Assembly: GCF_900103975.1 (NCBI RefSeq)
Contig: NZ_FNIR01000015.1
Location: 62,001 to 126,000 of the forward strand
Length of the DNA stretch: 64,000 bases
Direction: 5' to 3'
From: Klenkia soli
Lineage (GTDB): Bacteria; Actinomycetota; Actinomycetes; Mycobacteriales; Geodermatophilaceae
A program made the position numbers and the translations under genes. The notes beneath the pieces were generated by a model that worked only from the letters and a program-made list of their open reading frames with translations, was not told the origin of the DNA and made no database searches. Positions 10,001 to 14,673 of this stretch are shown here, one piece after another; the stretch's first letter is position 1; every line of letters starts with the position of its first letter.

Positions 10001-10165
10001 CGCCTCGGCGAGGCCGTCCCACTCCTCGGTGAGCTCCCAGACCGCCGACTCGCTGCCCTCGGGCCACTTCGAGCCCGCGAAGATCATCGACAGCAGGTCG
10101 TTCCACCAGCCGTCGGACCCGCCCAGCCAGGCGAACGGGCTGGTGACGTCGTCCGGGTGCTCCAC
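584..10165 (-). CDS. Giant ESX effector frame with CpnT-like N-terminus and three toxin-like modules
   Basis: One frame stays open for about 3,193 codons. I start it at the GTG at 10165, about 8 bases after GGAGGGAGG; the further 85 codons upstream read against the EspC-like gene and are not real. Residues 1-110 form a WXG100-like helical domain (GWDAPATETF near 73-82), followed by a hydrophobic segment near 123-145, a helical region, and a Pro/Ala/Ser/Thr linker (about 405-820). Module 1 (about 897-1045) is metallopeptidase-like, module 2 (about 1185-1320) is RelA/SpoT-like, module 3 (about 1600-1868) is unrecognised, and about 2022-3193 is a multi-membrane-segment region. Between modules the frame crosses three small genes whose GC3 pattern is in the +1 frame, so those stretches look non-coding in this frame. 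Whether it is translated end to end, or is several genes that lost their stops, cannot be told from sequence alone. Confidence 0.6.
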   Translation of the reverse strand: MEHPDDVTSPFAWLGGSDGWWNDLLSMIFAGSKWPEGSESAVWELTEEWDGLAEALSTGAEELTNAATLLMQGWDAPATETFQDLAQQLLASPEFGLVGHMQNATAMGMQARSFGTELQYAKISINVAVAVAVAAAFIALIMAWAGGVSLATLGPIATTARTVVSQAISKLVSSAGRAAATRAIAAAAARGAANAVARTTVRDVARHLAHEVVEEVLEEVAIDAISQGIQFAQGTRTDWNVLSTVAAGIGGGAGGLIGAGAIAPIIGRTGINRVGRGAGGVNLPGVGNRLARTGTGLASTAATNTLASPGGSIVASLATGQGFPSLSGDDFLGSALGAVGRYGTVSPFNPSVISAAAHPVSTLSTLHVNALAGMAAQNALQGTGTPGLAGAGSGAVGGTSTAVGSAAAGQGGGSGAVQGGSGSGSGSGGANQGGGRTAASGSTAATSPTATSPTATSSTAASPTPASPATASPAATPAPAAEAPAAEAPAEASPAVASPAVASPAAADASPVAATPAPTDPGGSGPVAATPGGTDASSGPPGGTGTPATPSTDAAPPSTAAQPDGGSPAVPGTDVAAPAADPGAQQPAAATAVEQDPGGPAGPPSAADPSSTTTDPSSTDPSSTSTTPATTGTAPSSTAAQPDGGALVAPGTDIAGPAADATAQQPAVGTEVQQDPGGPAGDPSTTDPSSTSSPAAAAPVAPTSQSTAPSSPTSSPTSAATSPTGGTGQTGSGDTGSRPGGSSPTTDAEPGSGTEPGTDTQPGSEADPDSGADPSTGADPSTGDASSADAAGAAAATTPAATTPAATTRAESRRDAARAARVDRQIDALAAAVAAERAATGADPLTRADVVQALDAIHRAAVDRSGTGPHGDDTTSGDQGADPAQAGGAVRPRSDVRAEAWAESTYDTIRADGHDVADIVRSTAGMPRSDGRTGFTPDEVSRVKDHVFHEEHRLGVYDDDGDLMPGAHVMGRFDANPDMAEAWIRLTGEADPRDVELLLHELTEAAYMAAHPEATYPEAHAHAQAEHDWHAGRREPTYENTDTWSGRHGSAAALPVGDPDAVRGDLPVGDRPGRPAVDGDGRPRRPGGPVEGGRGPEGPGDGGREGGAAPAARGELADGGSDPELGAPESGDAGPQDPVQAALDAADAAADQALADLTPADRALLDARLERAREVAARVSADLHAVVDELDGDASLHKEQYRVKGPESVARKFDGALDDGTVTSLEQFLDRAKDLVRFSVVSSPEGYGARVTAVVDALVRQRYSVVETKNNWLAGNSFVGLNIPLRSPEGHLVELQFPTHASAAVGEATHRDYEIARLPQVSATDRMHATARMLGAVMASGADSVLPDGVESFGEPRTSRPEDMWHTDAGSRSMVAEYLAALPDGTRVVDDLVAAGVDPRAAERIARVTGRMGGDRGGAPVAVRGAAGRGDGHPGQRADQRGSGAGRGDVQPQAEDLGGGDRSSPGEGGGRPGGGDVEDPGGRPRGGRDGGDPVRPDAAGRADADRPADGPLTSGTSSSDPSAGDDALGTRDQDGGQPPGDDDGGRRGGDVRDGRRDEGDPAPGRPGVARGLTEDAPGTTSTADDGGAPPGGAGSRNAGPDGRVHLADGSSVRPSFARGSIDPAGDWRTHLDGALPDGMTEAEFAAAAGSGADVALTDQQKTAIHAVRDAVRIDRGAVLQKAITPEALRNYLTGTRVGTVFSHATVKGFIARAVDVLGLVRPADAQGALRLDYRDDDYVEREGRVPYLPSDGSIAVLRFAAPGPAGYRTPYGERMDGDVGYDPPFTGTGFTQNPVDPVPEFEATEQQALPDRAEIWALDPQGGETLLGVFVLDPDADPRVPSGEWFPTAEAAAWAASGDTAPPRTGPDPTTPGGTHAGSGHAPAGRALPDLAGRDLQGRGAVEGDGGAAEHRAGGGVRPPQPGPGVRTGGPADGGQGLAVDDDGDLAGSAVPGAGPERGAGAPGLPGPQPGRGGEPGPDAARTGGVHDVGAGGRGDRGAPGARPGLTPELTPELTPEVVGDLVRLAEQATSPRPRVRRRAAAVAAELLPLLGLAEGRLAADGTWTGGSPDLEEVASRLPAEARTAVAVLGLVADPGVLPSGLPTTGAAVWKVLTGGVVAAAAAGGAAAAVGLAGGDPGRAVTAGITAGAALVGHAVAARADRQHARLAELLRAAADVRRGLPGDAVAVHDQAVADALHRVAVDRDGTLSSLEALAEIGERAGAVARPGLRAVLQQRLAGITPAATAGRRDRTPGGSGRAEQLAVPRPVGDDATPSRRAWARRTFAGPLANVGVAGVGLLVAGAAGWVAVSATTIGTLVGGLVAAGLLTAVEHAQARHRAGLEGRRTDLEDARRRARAAAEGAARSAAGRALDAELEERTRRAERIAGRLDALLADAAAGGRPVLPVDLAAELTGEQTGAVDAAPTEGARVDQLVPGVRTDPLEPGTLTAADRAGIADLTRALDAADAARGRARTAAVARARDLAAGLGLDAPGDTDTEGWSHRRAALDPALQLRLAGLDELPSAVPGPGWAVTKGLAAAVVPSVTAAVLGAATVGVVPAVGFALGAVALAVSASVGERAAAVDKERGKRPSTLWSGAATAELAAADAERTAARSAATAALAEQQAENRSRAARVAAAARRPAATGRRQPRTVPTAPPAPTPAATVGAELPASTSTSTATPAAGRASFVTALRRAAGPAVLVAGGAVGLVAVTTDVTPLVLVLPATWHALAAPVLPVVGGAAAAGLAAVASLVAVVGDTVARRSGADREAARTAVVEARRTRWTGIARAAQQGALDEAQARAQAELADARADLAAARGRLDDAVTRSRRPRLLQLVLDRAAALVASAGSALARSTPPGPATTPDPSAVTDARELALLARRAEELRGTAPDARAERVGAVLADARRLGLLDPGPEAARRRTALPTALASISGALVGSAAAVGHDEQLWRWVRTVANATGWWPEEACDCPPGGPCACAPPAQAPAPSQAPAPSPAPSPAPAPAAPPAAAPPVGRPPLPYAPPPSPVPPSAGPVPAPAPQAAVAPLVDVDDWPGGTGRTTAAVVTVVAPGGSQVDLLVRWVDPGPGQRPVLVLSDVPGSSFWWGVPAAVLQAAAQALGALRPPVGRLEHAVVLGERGGREPVLSELPVTLGGPGPQLVPGRGPRQLPPAEAGAATAALRLRPVADLLGRLRPVRTTG
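4115..4150 (-). repeat. Three 12-bp tandem units (Leu-Thr-Pro-Glu codons)
   Basis: Three consecutive 12-bp units, two identical and the third with one mismatch, encode Leu-Thr-Pro-Glu in the long minus-strand frame. The stop codon of the third immunity-like gene (4147-4149) sits inside the third unit. Expansion here could have fused or displaced the start of the downstream membrane-protein section. Confidence 0.6.
4147..4539 (-). CDS. Immunity-like protein 3, nested in +1 frame
   Basis: A 130-residue acidic, soluble protein starting at ATG 4539, with GGAGG nine bases upstream. It has the expected GC-rich third positions, while the long overlapping frame does not, so this is the true coding frame here. 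It directly follows the third toxin-like module, the usual place for a cognate antidote. It aligns by eye with the protein at 25786-26169: LLS...GF.P, RE.PL, WRG, a Gly/Leu segment, LG.T and DEV near the C-terminus occur in the same order. No enzyme motif is visible. Role as immunity protein is inferred from position, size and the existence of that paralogue. Confidence 0.7.
   Translation of the reverse strand: MLDPDTPLPDGLYLTWRGGTYKGGVRSRETAVLLSTEQEEGFAPRNPGRGYEREVPLTEVRVWRLMTTATWRGLRFQVLGRSEGQVHLGYLGHSQAEAESLGLTQREPAVFTTSVQEDEVTEERQERGPA
4540..5400 (-). other. Toxin-like module 3 (unrecognised C-terminal domain)
   Basis: Within the giant frame, a Gly/Asp-rich linker leads into a compact domain of about 260 residues with good coding bias. 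Visible features are a WRTHLDGALP start, a helical QKTAIHAVRDAV stretch, TGTRVGTVFSHATVKGF, PYLPSDGSIAVLRF, TGTGFTQNPVDPVPEFEATE and a final EIWAL strand. The acidic PEFEATE segment after a Gly/Thr-rich turn loosely resembles ADP-ribosyltransferase architecture, but this is weak. Position immediately before an immunity-like gene supports a toxin role. Confidence 0.5.
5629..5919 (-). CDS. Immunity-like protein 2, nested in +1 frame
   Basis: A 96-residue soluble protein starting at GTG 5919, with GGAGG seven bases upstream inside the end of the RelA/SpoT-like module. It has a strand-rich N-terminal half (VLQDEETGTPVNVLISEG, then VVMFSHKRRTWEEA) and a charged helical C-terminal half. Codon third positions are GC-rich in this frame and not in the overlapping long frame. 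Its place directly after a (p)ppGpp-synthetase-like module makes it the likely antitoxin for that module. I do not recognise the family; it bears no HD-hydrolase motif, so neutralisation by binding is more likely than by degrading the alarmone. Confidence 0.65.
   Translation of the reverse strand: MAEHRWRYEVLQDEETGTPVNVLISEGPVPGVVMFSHKRRTWEEATGRAQARAVVDQAEGTSRTREVDRAEAETAATRFGQTLPDEPMLTALLTAP
5935..6720 (-). other. Toxin-like module 2: RelA/SpoT-type nucleotidyltransferase domain
   Basis: In the giant frame, after a helical lead (about 6640-6720), the sequence shows the RelA/SpoT synthetase pattern: a YRVKGPESVARK segment for the phosphate-binding loop, KDLVRFSVV, a helix, then NNWLAGNSFVGLNIPL and VELQFPTHAS followed by HRDYEIAR. 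These match the order of conserved blocks in the synthetase fold (RxKxxxS-type loop, D(L/R)xR strand, ELQ(F/I) strand). There is no HD hydrolase, TGS or ACT domain, so it is a stand-alone synthetase module delivered by an ESX effector. Products could be (p)ppGpp, (pp)pApp or a pyrophosphorylated RNA; sequence does not decide. Confidence 0.7.
6790..7023 (-). CDS. Immunity-like protein 1, nested in +1 frame
   Basis: A 77-residue protein starting at ATG 7023 with GGAG eight bases upstream; the ATG sits inside the last codons of toxin module 1. It begins with MALLLRYRLET and has a WTVTVDP strand; it looks like a small beta-rich fold. Codons are strongly GC3 biased in this frame (21 of the first 22 end in G or C), whereas the overlapping long frame has many A/T ends here. 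Its position right after the toxin module suggests the cognate immunity protein. No known family is recognised and the stop is TAG at 6790-6792. Confidence 0.65.
   Translation of the reverse strand: MALLLRYRLETRTPSEVTYRWGTDQDDLPWTVTVDPADPEAPSRGDGDPRDRGTVAGKVVLRQLREGSWPTGGAIQS
7030..7476 (-). other. Toxin-like module 1: possible metallopeptidase-type domain
   Basis: The segment of about 150 residues ends the region whose coding bias is in the long frame. It contains GRTGFTPDEVSRVKDHVF, MGRFDANPDMAEAW, then LLLHELTEAAYM and YPEAHAHAQAEHDW. The HExxE plus a downstream EAHxxA and H/W pattern resembles toxin metallopeptidases of polymorphic toxin systems that lack a classic HExxH, but I cannot confirm zinc binding. 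It follows the long Pro/Ala/Ser/Thr linker, the normal place of the variable toxin tip, and precedes a small immunity-like gene. Confidence 0.5.
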
Positions 10166-10221
10166 CGTCACCTCCCTCCGAGTCCGTGCCTGCCGGGTGC
10201 GCCGAGGCCGGCGCGGAGGGG

Positions 10222-10557
10222 CTAGAGCCCGCTGTCGACCTGGACGGTGACGGCGGCGGCCTGCTCGTCGTCGGAGGCCAGCGAGGCGTCGACGGCCTGG
10301 TGGGCCTGCTGGCCCAACCGGGTGATGTGGTCGGTGGTGCCCGAGAGGGCGTCCAGCGAGGGGCCGGACCCCTTCGTGTAGACCGTCTCGAACTCGGGCC
10401 CTCCGCTGTCGGAGCCCCACGGCTTGGCCGACTCGGCCGACCGGATGGCCGCGACCCGGGCCTGCACCGCCGTGCTCAGGATCTGCGCCGAGGACTCCCA
10501 GGCCAGCAGCCCGCTCGCCGCCACCGGGGGGTCGATGTGCACCTCGTCGTGGGCCAT
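10222..10557 (-). CDS. EspC-like ESX secretion-associated protein
   Basis: A 111-residue, all-helical acidic protein without signal peptide. The size, helical pattern and central WESSAQIL / GPSLDALSG segments fit the EspC/DUF2580-type small ESX substrates that pair with larger partners. It lies 56 bases upstream of the giant effector start and one base downstream of the YbaB-like stop (TGAGATG), so the three are almost certainly one operon with translational coupling. By analogy it may be co-secreted with, or chaperone, the effector. Family assignment rests on size, helicity and context. Confidence 0.65.
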   Translation of the reverse strand: MAHDEVHIDPPVAASGLLAWESSAQILSTAVQARVAAIRSAESAKPWGSDSGGPEFETVYTKGSGPSLDALSGTTDHITRLGQQAHQAVDASLASDDEQAAAVTVQVDSGL

Positions 10558-10558
10558 C

Positions 10559-10963
10559 TCATCTCCTGCCGTGCATCTGGTCGGTCGTGATCCCGGTCAG
10601 GGCCTCGTCGTCGCCGGTGAGGGTGGCGCGCAGCTGGTCGGCGTCGGCCACGCCGGCGAAGGTCTGCACCACCTGCTCCTGGGCCGCGGCGGTGGCGCGG
10701 TGCACCGTCTCGGTGATGGTGTCGGCCAGCGTGCGCGAGTCGGGACGTCGGTAGATGCGGGGGTCGAGGTCGAGCCGGACGAGGTCACCGCGCGCACCGA
10801 CGGTCACCGACACCAGGCCGTCGGAGGACGTCTCGGTCACCTGGACCGCCCGCGCCTGCCGGGCGAGCTCGGGGCCCTGCTCCATGAGCTGGTGCAGCTT
10901 GACCTGCAGGCCCTCGGAGTACTCGCGGAAGGCATCCAGGTCGGGGCGCTCGGGCGTGCTCAC
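10559..10963 (-). CDS. YbaB/EbfC-family protein (EspL-like)
   Basis: A 134-residue protein starting at GTG 10963, preceded by GGGAGGGAGGG; the longer frame to 11155 reads through promoter sequence and is rejected. An N-terminal helix rich in Gln and Glu (LHQLMEQGPELARQ) leads into the strand pattern TSSDGLVSVTVGARGDLVRLDLDP, typical of the YbaB nucleoid-associated fold, then a C-terminal helix. In mycobacterial ESX-1 the YbaB-like EspL stabilises EspE/EspF-type substrates; a similar chaperone role for the effector/EspC-like pair downstream is inferred. First gene of the effector operon. Confidence 0.75.
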   Translation of the reverse strand: MSTPERPDLDAFREYSEGLQVKLHQLMEQGPELARQARAVQVTETSSDGLVSVTVGARGDLVRLDLDPRIYRRPDSRTLADTITETVHRATAAAQEQVVQTFAGVADADQLRATLTGDDEALTGITTDQMHGRR

Positions 10964-11007
10964 GGTCCACCCTCCCTCCCCGGCCGGCGATCGGCACCGA
11001 CCACCGC

Positions 11008-11014
11008 ACGATAC
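11008..11014. promoter_or_regulatory. Likely -10 region in divergent effector-operon/mycosin intergenic
   Basis: The 110-base divergent gap contains ACGATAC; read on the minus strand this gives TATCGT, a TANNNT -10 hexamer about 45 bases before the YbaB-like start. The same heptamer occurs in the eccC/lipoprotein divergent gap at 16570-16576. No convincing -35 was found. Confidence 0.35.
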
Positions 11015-11073
11015 TGACGGCCAGCACACCCCGCGACGGACAGTGGTCGCGGCCCAGCCGATCGGAGGACGAG

Positions 11074-12366
11074 GTGACCCTGCCCGGTCGGCTGCGCATC
11101 GCTGCTGCGGCACTCGTCGCGGCGACCGCGACAGTGGGCCTCGGCGGGCCGGCACGGGCTGCGCAGGTGTGCGCCCAGCCCCCGGCCCCCGACTCCCCGC
11201 AGGCGGCGGTGCCGTGGGCCCAGCAGGCCTGGGACCCGGCCGGGCAGGTGTGGCCGTTCTCGACCGGCTCGGGGGTGACCGTCGCCGTCCTCGACACCGG
11301 GGTGCAGACGTCGAACCCCCAGCTGTCCGGGCGGGTGACCGCCGGGGTCGACCTGGTGGCGTCGGGCACCGCCGACGTGGACTGCGTGCCGCACGGCAGC
11401 GGGCTGGCCGGGATCGTGGTGGCCGGGCAGCAGGCGGGCACCGGTCTCCGCGGGCTGGCCCCGGATGCCCAGGTCCTGCCCGTGCAGGTCGTCGACCGGG
11501 CGGTCACCGAGCCGACCGGCACCCCGGCCGACCCCGGCCTGGTCGCCGCCGGCATCGGCACCGCGGTGGCCGGCGGGGCGCAGGTCGTGCTCGTGGGCCC
11601 CGTCGGGTACACCGACGACCCACGCCTCGCGGCGGCCGTGCAGCAGGCGCTGGACGCCGGTGTGGTGGTGGTGGCCGGGGTCGGCGACGGCCACGACGCG
11701 GAGCGCGACGGCGAGGGGCCCACCGCCGGCTCGGCGACCCCCTACCCGGCCGCCTACCCCGGGGTGCTGGGCGTGGCGGCCGTCGGCACCGACGGCCTGC
11801 GCACGGACACCTCGCAGGTCGGGGACTACGTCGACCTCGCCGCGCCCGGTGCCGACGTCGTGTCCACCGGCACCACGAGCCAGCAGGTGTACCAGGGCAC
11901 GGCCTTCGCCGCGGCGTTCGTCGCGGCCACCGCGGCCCTGGTGGTCGCCGAGCCGGGGCTGGTGCCGGCCGGTGCCGACCGGCCGGCCGCGGTGCAGGCC
12001 CGGCTGCAGGCCACCGCGTTGCCGGCGCCCGCCGCGAGCGGGTACGGCGCCGGGCTGCTGTCGCCAGGTCGGGCCGTGACCGAGGACCTGGCGTCGTCGC
12101 CGCCCCGGCAGGACGCCGGCTACCAGCCGCCCCCGACCGACGCCGCGGCCGCCGCGGCCGAGGTCGCCGCGGCGGACGCCGCCGACCGCTCCGCGTGGTG
12201 GGCGCTGGCCGCCGGCGCCGTCGTGCTGGTCTCCGTGCTGGCCGGCACCCTGCTGCGGCGGGCCCGCGGGCGGCGGTGGCGCACCGGCCGGGCCGCACCT
12301 CCCCCGCGCGAGGCCGAGCCCGAGGGCTTCATCCCCGCCAGCGCGCTGTTCGACCCGCCCCGCTGA
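11074..12366 (+). CDS. mycP: Mycosin-like subtilisin-family protein with degenerate active site (MycP)
   Basis: A 430-residue protein from GTG 11074 with GGAGGA eight bases upstream. It has a Sec signal peptide (to about residue 29), an S8 fold and a C-terminal membrane helix (about 377-397) followed by an Arg-rich tail, the architecture of ESX mycosins. Asp is present (AVLDTGVQ) and His is present (CVPHGSGLAGIV), but the nucleophile motif GTSxA reads GTAFAAAF (codon GCC at 11901-11903) and the oxyanion Asn is replaced in AGVGDG. It is therefore predicted proteolytically inactive. Mycosins also have a structural role capping the ESX pore, which would not need catalysis. It is divergent from the effector operon. 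Confidence 0.9.
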   Translation: MTLPGRLRIAAAALVAATATVGLGGPARAAQVCAQPPAPDSPQAAVPWAQQAWDPAGQVWPFSTGSGVTVAVLDTGVQTSNPQLSGRVTAGVDLVASGTADVDCVPHGSGLAGIVVAGQQAGTGLRGLAPDAQVLPVQVVDRAVTEPTGTPADPGLVAAGIGTAVAGGAQVVLVGPVGYTDDPRLAAAVQQALDAGVVVVAGVGDGHDAERDGEGPTAGSATPYPAAYPGVLGVAAVGTDGLRTDTSQVGDYVDLAAPGADVVSTGTTSQQVYQGTAFAAAFVAATAALVVAEPGLVPAGADRPAAVQARLQATALPAPAASGYGAGLLSPGRAVTEDLASSPPRQDAGYQPPPTDAAAAAAEVAAADAADRSAWWALAAGAVVLVSVLAGTLLRRARGRRWRTGRAAPPPREAEPEGFIPASALFDPPR

Positions 12367-12380
12367 CCCCGAGGACGCGA

Positions 12381-12413
12381 CGGGCCGCCCCGGGGAGTAC
12401 CCGGAGCGGCCCG
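12381..12413. terminator. Hairpin between convergent mycP and WXG100 genes
   Basis: Arms CGGGCCGC (12381-12388) and GCGGCCCG (12406-12413) pair perfectly around a 17-base GC-rich loop that can itself pair in part. It lies 15 bases after the mycP stop and 20 bases from the end of the convergent WXG100 gene, so it can serve both strands. Confidence 0.65.
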
Positions 12414-12432
12414 TCGATGCCGGTGGTGCAGG

Positions 12433-12732
12433 TCAGGCGCTGACCACGCCGACGTTGGTCTGCTCGGTGCCCTGCGACGTGTCGGCCGCGGAGTTCAGCC
12501 CGTTCACGAAGGCCTGGAGGGCCTCCTTGATGCGGGTCGAGGCGCCGGTCCACTGCTCCTGACGGGCCCGGTAGGCCTCCTGGGCGTCGCTGTCCCAGGT
12601 GCCGATCAGGTTGTTGATCTGGGTGTTCAGGTCGGCGAGCTGGGAGTCCATCGTCGCGACGGTGCTGCTCACCATCGACGCGGCCTCCTGCTGCTGACCC
12701 CAGTTGACCCGGTACTGGTCGCCACCACTCAT
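12433..12732 (-). CDS. WXG100 family protein (EsxA-like)
   Basis: A 99-residue helical-hairpin protein from ATG 12732 with GGAG upstream. The turn motif reads GTWDSDAQEAY, with Ser in place of the usual Gly of W-x-G, and flanking helices carry the WXG100 heptad pattern (VSSTVATMDSQL before; TRIKEALQAFV after). No signal peptide. It lies 14 bases downstream of a second WXG100 gene; ESX substrates of this type form a heterodimer and are exported through the EccC-dependent channel. The gene order eccB - esxB-like - esxA-like on one strand supports an export partner role. Confidence 0.85.
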   Translation of the reverse strand: MSGGDQYRVNWGQQQEAASMVSSTVATMDSQLADLNTQINNLIGTWDSDAQEAYRARQEQWTGASTRIKEALQAFVNGLNSAADTSQGTEQTNVGVVSA

Positions 12733-12746
12733 GTCTGCTCTCCTCC

Positions 12747-13088
12747 TCAGACGCCGGTCAGGCCGGCGGTGATGCCGGTCGTCTGGCTGTTGACGGTGTT
12801 CATCTGCGACTGCTGCTGCTCGTCGGAGCTGGTGTAGTTGGCCGCCGCGGTGTTCACGTCGGTGCTGATGCCCAGCAGCGCCTGGTTCAGCTTCTTGGTC
12901 TCCTCGGAGACCGTCTGCGTGGTGGTGGTGAACGCGGTGCCACCGCGGCCCAGCCAGGTCGACTGCAGCGTGCTGAGGTTGTTCATGAGGCTGCTGATCG
13001 CGGCGGTGAGGCTCTGCGAGACCTCTTCGGCCCGGCCGGCGAACTGCGCCATGACCGCCGCATCGGTGGTTGTCTGCTGTCCTGCCAT
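12747..13088 (-). CDS. WXG100 family protein (EsxB-like)
   Basis: A 113-residue helical-hairpin protein from ATG 13088 (GAGGAG nine bases upstream; the longer frame to 13148 has no coding bias). The canonical turn is intact: STWLGRGGTAF. The tail is long, Gln/Ser/Thr-rich and probably flexible, consistent with carrying the C-terminal export signal. It is the upstream member of the WXG100 pair and lies 141 bases after eccB on the same strand. Expected to dimerise with the downstream EsxA-like protein. Confidence 0.88.
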   Translation of the reverse strand: MAGQQTTTDAAVMAQFAGRAEEVSQSLTAAISSLMNNLSTLQSTWLGRGGTAFTTTTQTVSEETKKLNQALLGISTDVNTAAANYTSSDEQQQSQMNTVNSQTTGITAGLTGV

Positions 13089-13229
13089 GCCGTTCTCCTC
13101 GTCTGCGAATGGGTGCTCGGTCGACGTCCCGGCGCCGCCCGGGGGCACCGCCGATCACGGAACCTACCGGTCCGCCCGCGATGCCGCCGAACGGTGCGCC
13201 CCACCTGTGGACGACGGAACCCCCGCCGA

Positions 13230-14666
13230 TCAGGCCGCAGCGCGCGCCGCGGCCTCGGACAACGCGGGGCCCGGGGCGATCCGGGCGACCAGCTGCTCGG
13301 GCAGCGGGACGGCTGCCGCGGCGTCGTAGCCGAGGTCGGCCGCCTCCACCGGCGAGGGCACCGGGTACGCCCGCCCCTCGTCCGTGACCAGGAACAACGC
13401 CCCCGACGACGCCTCGGCCGAGGCCCGCGCCGACACCAGGGCACCGCGGCCCGGGGGGACCACCACGAGGTCGGCCAGCGCCGTGCCCGTGCTCGTGGCA
13501 CCGGGCCCGAGCACACCGCCGGCGAGGTCGACCCGGGCGCCGACCCGGACGTCGTCCGGGTCGCCGCCGTCGGCGAACCCCGCGCACAGCGTCTCGTCGG
13601 AACCGGCCACCTGCGCGGGGGTGGGCAGCACCGCGGGCGGGTCGGCGGGGTCGGCCTCGGGCAGCTCGACGCTGTCGACCCCGGTCACGTCGACGGCCGA
13701 CAGCTCGAGCGGGGTGGGCTCGCCGCCGCCGTAGGCCTGCTGCGCGGTGGACGGGTCGGCCAGCAGGATCCGCGCCTGCACCTCGGTGATCTCGACGACC
13801 CGGTCGAGGTCGACCTGGTACCACTGCGCGCTGTCGCCACCACCGTCGCCACCGCCGACCCGGCCCACCTGGCCGACCAGCGCCCCGGGCACCGCGGTGG
13901 AGGGGACGCCGCGGCCGGCCACCGGCTCGGGCTGCAGCGGCTGACCGGCCGGCAGCCCCGACAGCCAGGCGGAGCCCACCTCGACCTGCGGGACGTCGCG
14001 CAGCGAGAGGGCCAGCAGCACGGCGTCCTCGTCGACCACGAGGTGGTGCCGGCCGCGCCAGACCAGCTGCAGCTCGCCCGTGCCGCGGTCGCGGACCAGC
14101 AGCACGTCGTCGCCCAGGGAGCGCCCGCCCCCGGCCCCGCCGCCGACCAGCAGCGCGGTCAGCGGGACCGACTCCCCGCTGGCCGCGCTGACCGGCGCCG
14201 AGCACAGCGTCCACGGGTCGGTGAGCAGGTCGTCGGCGGCCGGCAGGGCGTCGGGGGCGCCGTCGATGCCCAGCCGGGGCCCCCGGAGCACGCCGTCGAG
14301 CGAGGCCGAGGACACCGACACCACCTCGGTGGACCGGGTCAGCAGGGCCGCCGAGGCGAAGTTCGCGACCTGGTGCAACCGCATCGTGCCGTCGTCGTCG
14401 GGCAGGTAGACGAACCGGGTGCCGGTCTCCTCCTCGACCACGACCGCCCCCGCGGTCTGCCAGGTGCTGTTGCCCCCGGGGTTGATCACGCCGATGACGC
14501 CGACGACGGCCAGCACCAGGACCGCGACCATCACGCTGCCGAAGGCGGCCCCGCCCATGCGGCGCACCGGCGACTGCAGCGGGTCGCTCTCGCGCAGCAC
14601 GAGTCCGGCCACCACCCGCTGGGTGAGGAACTGGTAGCTCTGGAAGAGGTCCCGACGGCTGGCCAC
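13230..14666 (-). CDS. eccB: ESX core membrane protein EccB
   Basis: A 478-residue protein from GTG 14666. Its N-terminus (SRRDLFQSYQFLTQRVVAGL) is the cytosolic signature of EccB, followed by a membrane helix at about 41-62 and a large extracytoplasmic domain with the repetitive EccB fold and two conserved Cys (DPWTLCSAP and DETLCAGF) likely forming a disulfide. EccB is part of the ESX inner-membrane complex and contacts the mycosin. It starts seven bases after the eccD stop on the same strand, so the two are co-transcribed. Confidence 0.95.
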   Translation of the reverse strand: MASRRDLFQSYQFLTQRVVAGLVLRESDPLQSPVRRMGGAAFGSVMVAVLVLAVVGVIGVINPGGNSTWQTAGAVVVEEETGTRFVYLPDDDGTMRLHQVANFASAALLTRSTEVVSVSSASLDGVLRGPRLGIDGAPDALPAADDLLTDPWTLCSAPVSAASGESVPLTALLVGGGAGGGRSLGDDVLLVRDRGTGELQLVWRGRHHLVVDEDAVLLALSLRDVPQVEVGSAWLSGLPAGQPLQPEPVAGRGVPSTAVPGALVGQVGRVGGGDGGGDSAQWYQVDLDRVVEITEVQARILLADPSTAQQAYGGGEPTPLELSAVDVTGVDSVELPEADPADPPAVLPTPAQVAGSDETLCAGFADGGDPDDVRVGARVDLAGGVLGPGATSTGTALADLVVVPPGRGALVSARASAEASSGALFLVTDEGRAYPVPSPVEAADLGYDAAAAVPLPEQLVARIAPGPALSEAAARAAA

Positions 14667-14673
14667 GACGTGC

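Noticed and set aside
10165-10420. N-terminal extension of the giant effector to 10420
   Set aside because: It overlaps the EspC-like gene in another frame and reads as Arg/Gly/Pro-rich shadow; a good ribosome site precedes GTG 10165.
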